NCBI GenBank assembly: GCA_028293765.1
Contig: JAQGOG010000083.1
Span: 1-43,374 of the forward strand
Direction of reading: 5' to 3'
Source of the DNA: Gammaproteobacteria bacterium
Lineage (GTDB): Bacteria; Pseudomonadota; Gammaproteobacteria; Steroidobacterales; Steroidobacteraceae
Length of the DNA: 43,374 bases
Below are positions 7,753-15,035 of this stretch, piece after piece. Numbering within the stretch: the first letter of the stretch is position 1; each line of letters begins with the position of its first letter. The notes under the pieces were generated by a model. The model did not search any database. It had not been told where the DNA came from and saw nothing but the letters and a program-made list of their open reading frames with translations. The position numbers and the translations under genes were made by a program.

Positions 7753-9936
7753 GTGCTCACCTCGAATTGCTTTTACAGTGCCTCACGCGCGATGCGATGG
7801 GTGCTCGCGTGCATCGGGGCTACCGTATTTCTGAGTGCCTGCCTGCCTGCGTCGGCGAGGCCGAAGAGCGAGCATGCCGCGCGGCGCGCGTCGGCAGCGG
7901 TCGATGTCATTCCGGCTCCGGCCATGGTCGAGTCTCGCGACGGAGTCTTCGCGATTCGCGCGGGCACGCGGATTTCAATCCCGCGCGACCCACGAGCCGC
8001 CGGCAGCGCCCGCTATTTTGCCGAACTGCTGCAGCAGACTCGTGGTACTCGCCTCGAAATCGTGGAGCGCTCGGGCGCGACGGCGCCCGAGCACTCGATC
8101 GTGTTCCGGTTCGATCCGCAAGCGGTCGGGTCGAGCCCGGAAGGCTATGCAATCGAGGTATCCTCGCGTCAGATCGTCGTCTCCGCAGCCGATGCTCGCG
8201 GACTGCTCTATGGGGCGGTCACGCTGTGGCAACTCTGCACCTCCGAGGCTGCTCACTCCGACCTCATCGATGTTCGGGCGGTGAAGATCAGCGACAGCCC
8301 GCGCTTCGGGTGGCGCGGGCTGATGCTCGATTCGGCGCGCCACTACCAGTCGCCGGAATTCATCATGCGGTTCATCGACTGGATGGCGCTCCACAAGCTG
8401 AACGTGTTGCATTGGCATCTGACGGACGATCAGGGCTGGCGCCTCGAGATCAAGAAGTACCCTCGTTTGACAGAAGTCGGCGCGTGGCGCGTCCCGGCGG
8501 GAGCGGCCGCCGCGGCCGACATCGATCCAGGCACGGGCCGTCCGCGGCTTTATGGCGGCTTCTACTCGCAGGACACGGTGCGTGGCATCGTGGCGCATGC
8601 CGCGGAGCGTAATGTCACCATCGTTCCCGAAATCGACATGCCCGGGCATGCGAGCGCGGCGCTCGTCGCGTATCCCGAGTTGGGAGTGACCGAGCACCCG
8701 CCTGCTGCGGTGCCGGCCGACTGGGGTGTCTATTCGAACCTCTATAATGTGGAGGAGGGCACTTTCAATTTCCTGCAGGACGTTCTGGATGAAGTGATGG
8801 CTTTATTCCCGGGAAAGTACCTTCACGTCGGTGGCGACGAGGCGGTAAAAGACCAGTGGAAAACGTCGCCGGGGGTGCAGGCGCGCATGCGGCAACTGGG
8901 CCTTGCCGATGAGCAGGCACTGCAGGGCTACTTCATCGGGCGCATCGAAAAATACCTCGAGGCGCATGGACGGCGGCTCATCGGCTGGGATGAGATTCTC
9001 GAAGGGGGTATCGCCCAGGATGCGACGGTGATGTCCTGGCGTGGCATCGATGGCGCGGTGACCGCCGCAGGTGCGGGCCACGACGCGGTGTTGTCTCCCT
9101 GGCCGACGCTCTACTTCGACAACAGGCAGGGCACTGGCCCAACCGAACCGCCGGGACGCGGCCGCGTGGTAGCGCTTCAGGAGGTGTACGGTTTCGAGCC
9201 GATGCCTGCAGGAATCGCGGCGAACCAGCGGCAGCACATTCTCGGCCTGCAGGCGAACGTGTGGACCGAGCACATACGCACCGAGGAGCGCGTCGGTTAC
9301 ATGACGTTTCCGCGGGCTGCCGCGGTTGCAGAGGTCGGGTGGACGGCGCCCGAACGAAGGGACTGGGACAGCTTCGTACGGCGCCTGCCACATGAGTTTG
9401 CCCGCTATCGTGGCCTGGGCCTGAGTTACTCCGCTGACGTTTTCCAGCCCGCGGCCGATCCGCGGCAGTTGGGTGCGTTCGAGCGGCGCCCGAGTCAGGA
9501 GTTGAAAACCTGCACGGACAAGCTGGTATTGTCTCTGGAGGACGATGCGCCAATCGGAGGCAAGCGTGCCATCTTCCTCATCGATATCATGAATCCCTGC
9601 TGGATCTTCCAGTCGGCCGATCTCTCGCAGGCATCCGCGCTGCAGGTGGCGGTTGGGCAGGTGCCGTTCAACTTCCAGATCGGGAAGGATAGAGAGGCGA
9701 TCAAGCTGGCGGCACCACACACCCCCGCGGGGGAGCTCGAAGTGCGCCTCGACAACTGCGAAGGGCAGCCGATTGCTGTCCTGCCACTCGCCCCGGCGGT
9801 CGCAAACGCCGCCGTGACGACTTTGCCCGCGGTCCGCATTCCAAGGACCCGGGGCCGACACGACCTCTGTTTCAGGTTTACCCAGAGAACGCTCGATCCG
9901 CTGTGGGCGTTGGACTGGGTGCAACTCGTGGAGTAA
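7753..9936 (+). CDS. Beta-N-acetylhexosaminidase, GH20, predicted lipoprotein
   Basis: Hydrolyses terminal GlcNAc from chitooligosaccharides. From GTG at 7753 (AAGG 7 bp upstream) it is 727 residues; an in-frame ATG at 7792 is the alternative. A hydrophobic leader ends in LSAC, a lipobox, so it is probably a membrane-anchored lipoprotein. A GH20b N-terminal domain is followed by the (beta/alpha)8 catalytic domain (FGWRGLMLDSARH, LNVLHWHLTDDQGWRLEIK). The catalytic pair is Asp362-Glu363 in HVGGDEA (substrate-assisted mechanism), and ANVWTEHI is a further family motif. About 150 C-terminal residues form an extra beta-rich domain of unknown role. Only 8 bp separate it from the next gene, so it is the first gene of a hexosaminidase-PTS operon. 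Confidence 0.93.
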   Translation: MLTSNCFYSASRAMRWVLACIGATVFLSACLPASARPKSEHAARRASAAVDVIPAPAMVESRDGVFAIRAGTRISIPRDPRAAGSARYFAELLQQTRGTRLEIVERSGATAPEHSIVFRFDPQAVGSSPEGYAIEVSSRQIVVSAADARGLLYGAVTLWQLCTSEAAHSDLIDVRAVKISDSPRFGWRGLMLDSARHYQSPEFIMRFIDWMALHKLNVLHWHLTDDQGWRLEIKKYPRLTEVGAWRVPAGAAAAADIDPGTGRPRLYGGFYSQDTVRGIVAHAAERNVTIVPEIDMPGHASAALVAYPELGVTEHPPAAVPADWGVYSNLYNVEEGTFNFLQDVLDEVMALFPGKYLHVGGDEAVKDQWKTSPGVQARMRQLGLADEQALQGYFIGRIEKYLEAHGRRLIGWDEILEGGIAQDATVMSWRGIDGAVTAAGAGHDAVLSPWPTLYFDNRQGTGPTEPPGRGRVVALQEVYGFEPMPAGIAANQRQHILGLQANVWTEHIRTEERVGYMTFPRAAAVAEVGWTAPERRDWDSFVRRLPHEFARYRGLGLSYSADVFQPAADPRQLGAFERRPSQELKTCTDKLVLSLEDDAPIGGKRAIFLIDIMNPCWIFQSADLSQASALQVAVGQVPFNFQIGKDREAIKLAAPHTPAGELEVRLDNCEGQPIAVLPLAPAVANAAVTTLPAVRIPRTRGRHDLCFRFTQRTLDPLWALDWVQLVE

Positions 9937-9944
9937 ATACGCGG

Positions 9945-12662
9945 ATGTCCAAGCTGATCCTGGTTGCACCGCTGGCGGGTTGGAGCACGCCGCTCGATGA
10001 GGCGCCCGACGCGGTATTCGCGGGGCGCATGCTCGGGGATGGTGTGGCGCTCGATCCCACCGGAACGACGCTCTACGCGCCCTGCGACGGCGAGTTGATT
10101 GCGGTGCCGGTGTCGAAGCACTCAATCACACTTCGCACTCGAGACGGCGCGGAGATTCTCCTCCACGTCGGTATCGACACGGTGGGTCTCGGAGGGGAGG
10201 GGTTCGAGCTGCATGTGCGCCAAGGTCAACAGGTCCACGCAGGCGACCGCCTGCTCAGCTTCGATCTCGACTTGTTGGCGCGGCGTGCGAAGAGCCTCCT
10301 CACTCCCGTGATCGTCATGGATGGTGGCGGATTCACGGTCACCCGGCGAAATCTGAATCGCGAAGTCAGTGTCGGCGATTTCCTGATGGAGCTCATGCCG
10401 GTGGCTCGTGTTGCCGGAACGGCTGGCGCAGCCGGTCACTCGAGCCCGGTCGGAAGAGCGCCTGCGAGCGGCATAGCACCGGGTGTCCTACAGGATGCGG
10501 GAGTGGGCCAGGGCCGAGCCGCCGGCGAGGGTGCAGCCAAGGCGCAGACCGTCAGCCGCCGCCTCTCGGTGACTTTGGAGCATGGAATACATGCCAGACC
10601 CGCCGCCTTACTCGCTGCCGCTCTGAAGGGATTCACGGCTGACGTGAGCATCGTTGCTCGCGGGCGGGAAGCGAGTGCACGGAGCACCGTGACCTTGATG
10701 ACGCTCGGTGTTCGAAAGGGTGATGAGATTGAAGTCCGCGCGGTCGGCCCGGACGCCGACGCAGCTGTCGCCGCGTTGGAGGGCGCGCTTCTTGGCGCGG
10801 ACAGGCAGGGAGGTGACGGCGCGCGCCCGAGGTCTGGCGGGCAGCTGGAGTCCCGCGCGTACCCGGAGTCCCTCGCACCACGGGAACTCCGTACCCGACC
10901 ACCGCAACTCAACACTATGTCCGACCGCCGTGCTCCTCTTCCAAAGGACGTGAATGTCCTTCCAGGGGTCGTCGCCAGCCGCGGCCTGGCAATCGGGCAC
11001 GCGCTTCAATTCAGCCGACCGCAACTCACTGCGCCCGAAGCGGGCGCTGGCGTATCGCATGAGAATTCCGAGCTCGACCGCGCCCGAGCCCTGGTGAAGA
11101 GCCGGCTGGAACTAGTTGCCGCGTCAGGTCCCGCTACCGCGCGTGAGATCATCGAAGCGCATCTGGCGCTCCTGGACGACCCCGGCCTCGTCGGCGTAGC
11201 GAGAATCTCGATCGCAAGCGGCAAGAGCGCGGGTTATGCGTGGAGCCAGGTCATCCGCTCGAATGTCAGCGCGTTGCGCGCGCTGCAAGATGCGAGGATG
11301 ACAGAACGAGTCGGCGATCTGCTCGATCTCGAAGCGCAGATCCTGGGGGCGCTCAGTGGAGACGGCGGTGCGGCGGTACCCCGCGAATTACCCGAGAAGA
11401 CGATTTTGATCGCGAATGAGTTGCTCCCCTCGCAACTCGTGGCCCTCGATGCCGGACGGTTGGCCGGCATTTGCATGGCCGCCGGCGGTCCTACATCGCA
11501 CGTGGCCATTCTAGCGGCTGCCATGGGGATACCGGCACTCGTGGCAATCGGGCCGGCCGTTCTCGCGGTGCCCGGTGGAACGCCCGTCGTGTTGGACGCG
11601 GAGATGGGGCTGCTTCGTATTGACCCGGATCGCGGGGAGATGGAAGCGGCTTCGAGTGAGCTCGCGAGGCGCCTGGAGCGGCGTGCCGCCGAGCAGGTAG
11701 CGGCACAGCGCGAATGCCGGACGGCCGATGGCACACGGATCGAAGTGTTTGCCAACGTCGGATCTCTGGCCGAAGCGGAGGCGGCCGTGCGCAACGGAGC
11801 AGAAGGCTGCGGCCTGCTGCGCACGGAGTTCCTGTTCCTCGAGCGTCAATCCCCGCCGGACGAAGCGGAGCAAACTGCTCAATATCAGAGCATCGCGACG
11901 GCTCTGGCCGGGAGGCCCCTGACGATCCGTACACTCGACATCGGGGGTGACAAACCGATTCCGTATCTACCGCTGCCTCACGAAGACAATCCCGCGCTCG
12001 GGCTGCGCGGAGTGCGCACGAGTCTCTGGAGCCCGCACCTCTTGCGCACGCAGCTGCGCGCCGTGCTCGCAGTCCGTCCCTACGACCAGGCGCGAGTGCT
12101 CCTGCCGATGATTACGGATCCGGCAGAAATACGCACCGTACGTCGCATGTTGGACGAAGTGTGCGGCGAGGCCGGACGTACGGCGCCGATCGAGCTGGGT
12201 GTGATGATAGAGACTCCGGCCGCGGCGATAATGGCCGATCGGATCGCGGCGGAGGCGGACTTTCTCTCGATAGGCACCAATGATCTAACACAATACACTC
12301 TCGCGATGGACCGCGGACACTCCGAGCTAGCCGCGCGGCTCGACGCGCTCCACCCGGCGGTATTGCGGCTGATTTCGCGCACGGTGGAGGCCGCGCACCA
12401 GCACGGTCGCCGCATCGCTGTCTGCGGTGGTCTGGCCTCCGACCCTGTCGCCGCGCCGGTTCTGATCGGACTCGGAGTAGACGAGCTCTCGGTGGTGCCC
12501 TCTGTCATTCCACAGCTCAAGGCGCTCATCGGTGGCATTTCGGTGCACGGATGCCGCGAGCTCGCTCGTCAAGCTCTGGAGGAGGAGACCGCCGACGCGG
12601 TGCGGGCCCTTGCCGTCAAGATGTTGTCGAGTCTCGAGGAGGCCGTGCCCGCTCATGAGTAA
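9945..12662 (+). CDS. nagF: Fused PTS EIIA-HPr-Enzyme I, GlcNAc branch
   Basis: A 905-residue multiphosphoryl transfer protein that carries phosphate from PEP to the sugar permease. Domain order is glucose-type EIIA (about 1-150, phospho-His74 in EILLHVGID), an Ala/Gly-rich linker (about 155-205), HPr (206-285, His216 in GIHARPA), a second linker and Enzyme I (335-905). In Enzyme I the phospho-His is 519 (GGPTSHVAI), with the PEP-binding-domain motifs GLLRTEFLF and IGTNDLTQYTLAMDR. This is the arrangement of Pseudomonas aeruginosa NagF. ATG at 9945 leaves an 8-bp gap after the hexosaminidase. Together with the EIICB gene it forms a self-contained GlcNAc PTS. Confidence 0.93.
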   Translation: MSKLILVAPLAGWSTPLDEAPDAVFAGRMLGDGVALDPTGTTLYAPCDGELIAVPVSKHSITLRTRDGAEILLHVGIDTVGLGGEGFELHVRQGQQVHAGDRLLSFDLDLLARRAKSLLTPVIVMDGGGFTVTRRNLNREVSVGDFLMELMPVARVAGTAGAAGHSSPVGRAPASGIAPGVLQDAGVGQGRAAGEGAAKAQTVSRRLSVTLEHGIHARPAALLAAALKGFTADVSIVARGREASARSTVTLMTLGVRKGDEIEVRAVGPDADAAVAALEGALLGADRQGGDGARPRSGGQLESRAYPESLAPRELRTRPPQLNTMSDRRAPLPKDVNVLPGVVASRGLAIGHALQFSRPQLTAPEAGAGVSHENSELDRARALVKSRLELVAASGPATAREIIEAHLALLDDPGLVGVARISIASGKSAGYAWSQVIRSNVSALRALQDARMTERVGDLLDLEAQILGALSGDGGAAVPRELPEKTILIANELLPSQLVALDAGRLAGICMAAGGPTSHVAILAAAMGIPALVAIGPAVLAVPGGTPVVLDAEMGLLRIDPDRGEMEAASSELARRLERRAAEQVAAQRECRTADGTRIEVFANVGSLAEAEAAVRNGAEGCGLLRTEFLFLERQSPPDEAEQTAQYQSIATALAGRPLTIRTLDIGGDKPIPYLPLPHEDNPALGLRGVRTSLWSPHLLRTQLRAVLAVRPYDQARVLLPMITDPAEIRTVRRMLDEVCGEAGRTAPIELGVMIETPAAAIMADRIAAEADFLSIGTNDLTQYTLAMDRGHSELAARLDALHPAVLRLISRTVEAAHQHGRRIAVCGGLASDPVAAPVLIGLGVDELSVVPSVIPQLKALIGGISVHGCRELARQALEEETADAVRALAVKMLSSLEEAVPAHE

Positions 12663-12682
12663 TCCTCCCAAATGCCTGAGTG

Positions 12683-12697
12683 ACGCCTGCCAGGCGT
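12683..12697. repeat. Small inverted repeat between the two PTS genes
   Basis: ACGCCT-GCC-AGGCGT, a perfect 6-bp stem with a 3-nt loop, in the 93-bp gap between the EI fusion and the permease gene. There is no T-run. It could set mRNA stability or differential expression within the operon; this is speculative. Confidence 0.35.
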
Positions 12698-12755
12698 GGA
12701 GTGTTCCCTGCCAGCGCCTCTCGCAACGGCATTGTCTTGCCGCGCCGGTGACGTC

Positions 12756-14621
12756 ATGAAAAAGCTGCTGTCCAGTCTGCAGAAGGTCGGTGGGGCGCTG
12801 ATGCTGCCCATCGCGGTGTTGCCGATTGCAGGGCTCCTGTTGCGCCTCGGCCAGCCGGACCTGTTGAATTTTCCGTCCATGGCCGCGGCGGGCGATGCGA
12901 TTTTTGCCAACCTGGGGCTATTGTTTGCGATTGGCGTCGCGGTGGGATTGGCCCGTGAGAATCACGGTGCCGCGGGACTTGCCAGCGTCGTTGGCTACCT
13001 CGTGACGACCAAGGGCGCCGAGGTGCTGATTGGCGTACCGCCGGGCGCGGTGGAAGGTTTGACGGGGCAGGCGCACGACCTGGCGGTGGCTGCTTACAAG
13101 GCACATGAGCTCTCGAAGCTGAGCGTCCCGGCGGGAATTCTTGCGGGACTCACCGCAGGTGCGTTGTACAACCGTTTCAGCGACATCAATCTGCCGAGCT
13201 ACCTCAGCTTCTTCGGCGGCCGGCGCTTCGTGCCGATCGCGAGCGGGTTTGCGGGACTCGTGTACGCCGCCGCGTTCGGTACGGAGTGGCAGCACCTCGA
13301 GGACGGCATGGACGCCCTCAGCAGGTCGGTGCTGCATGCCGGCGCGTTCGGTTTGTTCGCGTATGGTGTCCTGAATCGAGTGCTGATCGTCACGGGTCTG
13401 CACCACATCATCAATAACATCGCCTGGTTCCTCCTCGGCGACTACAACGGCGTCACCGGCGACCTCAAGCGTTTCTTCGCAGGCGATCCGACCGCGGGCG
13501 CTTTCATGTCGGGATTCTTCCCGGTAATGATGTTCGGGTTGCCGGCAGCCTGCCTCGCGATGTATCACACGGTGCGCCCCGAGCGTCGCCGCGCAGTGGG
13601 GGGCTTGCTCGGCTCGATCGCGCTGACGTCCCTGCTGACCGGAGTTACCGAGCCGATCGAATTCACGTTCATGTTTCTTGCGCCCTTGCTTTATGTCGTG
13701 CACGCGCTGCTGACCGGCGTGGCGTTTATCGTCATGGACGCCTTGCACGTGCGGCTCGGCTTCGGCTTCTCCGCGGGCTTGTTCGACTACGTGCTCAACT
13801 TCAACAAGGCGACCCGGCCGCTGCTGCTGCTGCCCGTGGGAGTCCTCTACTTCGCTCTTTACTACGGACTGTTCCGCTTCGTCATCGTGAAGTTGAATCT
13901 GAAGACGCCGGGCCGGGATGCGCCCGAGACAACCGCGCAGTCCCCAGTCGGAACCGCCCCCGGGGACCGGGCCCGAGGTTACATCGCGGCGCTGGGAGGA
14001 GCCGGCAACATCGTGACGGTCGACGCCTGTACGACCCGCTTGCGGCTCATCGTTGCGAACCAGGGCGCCGTCGATACTAACGCTTTGAAGCAACTTGGCG
14101 CCCGCGGCCTCGTGCGTCCCTCCGCCACCGCTTTGCAGGTGGTGATTGGTACGAATGCAGACCAGGTAGCCGGGGAGATCAAAAGCGCGTTGCGCTCGGC
14201 GCAGCCGCTGGAAACGCCCTCGATCTCCCAACCGGGCGTTTTGCTGGCGCCGGTAGCGCAGCAAAGAGAGATCGCCGCTGGCGCGCCACCCTCGGGTAAC
14301 GGTGACAGTCGCGAACCCGGTTCGAGTCGCAGCGCCGGCGCCAACGATCCCAGTTCGCAGGCCCAGGGTGCCTTTACGGAACCCGACGAGGCGACGATTC
14401 GTGGCCTTCTGGCGGCATTAGGTGGCCCTGCGAACGTACGCACCGTCGAGGTGGCCGCCAGCCGCTTGCGAATCGGTGTACTGAAAGCGGCGGCCGTAGA
14501 TGCCGCGGCTATTCGGTCTCTGGGGTTGCGTGGAGTGGCCCTGGCGTCACCGGAGTGGGTACATGTCATCGTGGGGCCGGCGGCCGCAGGCGTTGCCTTA
14601 CGTCTTCAGCAGGGACCCTAG
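12756..14621 (+). CDS. nagE: PTS permease EIICB, GlcNAc type, with degenerate second EIIB
   Basis: A 621-residue inner-membrane permease. EIIC of the glucose/GlcNAc family spans about 1-385 (LPIAVLPIAGLLLRLG, TGLHHIINN, GVTEPIEFTFMF). A normal EIIB follows at about 405-485 with phospho-Cys425 in VDACTTRLRL. After a Ser/Pro/Gly linker comes a second EIIB-like domain (about 545-620), where the matching segment is VEVAASRLRI: the cysteine is Ala567. ATG at 12756 matches the family N-terminus (KKLLSSLQKVGGALMLPIAV). The EIIA it needs is supplied by the upstream fusion protein. It should deliver GlcNAc-6-phosphate; deacetylase and deaminase genes are not in the window and may lie to the left. Confidence 0.92.
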   Translation: MKKLLSSLQKVGGALMLPIAVLPIAGLLLRLGQPDLLNFPSMAAAGDAIFANLGLLFAIGVAVGLARENHGAAGLASVVGYLVTTKGAEVLIGVPPGAVEGLTGQAHDLAVAAYKAHELSKLSVPAGILAGLTAGALYNRFSDINLPSYLSFFGGRRFVPIASGFAGLVYAAAFGTEWQHLEDGMDALSRSVLHAGAFGLFAYGVLNRVLIVTGLHHIINNIAWFLLGDYNGVTGDLKRFFAGDPTAGAFMSGFFPVMMFGLPAACLAMYHTVRPERRRAVGGLLGSIALTSLLTGVTEPIEFTFMFLAPLLYVVHALLTGVAFIVMDALHVRLGFGFSAGLFDYVLNFNKATRPLLLLPVGVLYFALYYGLFRFVIVKLNLKTPGRDAPETTAQSPVGTAPGDRARGYIAALGGAGNIVTVDACTTRLRLIVANQGAVDTNALKQLGARGLVRPSATALQVVIGTNADQVAGEIKSALRSAQPLETPSISQPGVLLAPVAQQREIAAGAPPSGNGDSREPGSSRSAGANDPSSQAQGAFTEPDEATIRGLLAALGGPANVRTVEVAASRLRIGVLKAAAVDAAAIRSLGLRGVALASPEWVHVIVGPAAAGVALRLQQGP

Positions 14622-14928
14622 ATCGGCCGTCAAACCGCTCAGTCCGGGCATCCGGCGCTACGAGTCGATTACGAACTGACTCATAACATCGTGTAAATCT
14701 CAGTTGAACACCCGGTTGGCAGGACGCCCGTACTGACGGCTGACGCGACGAAGGTTCGTGTCGGGATGTTGCTGCGCCCGTGGTGCGTGGAATTCTTCAC
14801 GCGCAACTTACGCGCGACTTACGCACGGCGAAGGCGTCGTCCGGCGGACACGAACTGCGACGTGCCGGGCGGCTGGATACCCTGGGACGCCCCGCCGCCC
14901 ACCAGACGGTTCCGTGGCTAAAGCCTGC
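14622..14928. other. Intergenic DNA without a recognised gene
   Basis: About 300 bp between the permease gene and the promoter-proximal elements of the next receptor gene. Short open frames here have no credible start or family features. No terminator with a T-run was seen after the permease gene. Confidence 0.5.
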
Positions 14929-14947
14929 TTGACTTTGTATCTAATCG

Positions 14948-14959
14948 TTAGCAGGCTAA
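14948..14959. promoter_or_regulatory. Palindromic operator candidate 1 (TTAGCAGGCTAA)
   Basis: TTAGC-AG-GCTAA, perfect 5-bp arms. With the palindrome at 14970-14981 it fits the pattern WTAGCNNGCTAW. The centres are 22 bp apart, about two helical turns, so two dimers could bind the same DNA face. The MarR protein encoded just after the receptor is the natural candidate ligand; this is inference. Confidence 0.5.
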
Positions 14960-14969
14960 TGGTTATTCG

Positions 14970-14981
14970 ATAGCGTGCTAT
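14970..14981. promoter_or_regulatory. Palindromic operator candidate 2 (ATAGCGTGCTAT)
   Basis: ATAGC-GT-GCTAT, perfect 5-bp arms, partner of the palindrome at 14948-14959 and 55 bp before the receptor start codon. See that entry for spacing and the proposed MarR link. Confidence 0.5.
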
Positions 14982-15035
14982 TGAACCAGCCCGTCGCACA
15001 TAAGCAACTCGCGGCGAGCATGAGAGGGGGAAATC

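Larger units (their letters stand above)
14929..15035 (+). promoter_or_regulatory. Promoter and leader of the second TonB receptor gene
   Basis: TTGACT at 14929-14934 is a -35-like hexamer; the -10 is not obvious at standard spacing. Two palindromes follow immediately (listed separately), so transcription probably starts in or near them. AGAGGGGG at about 15025-15031 is a strong ribosome-binding site for ATG at 15036. Confidence 0.45.
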
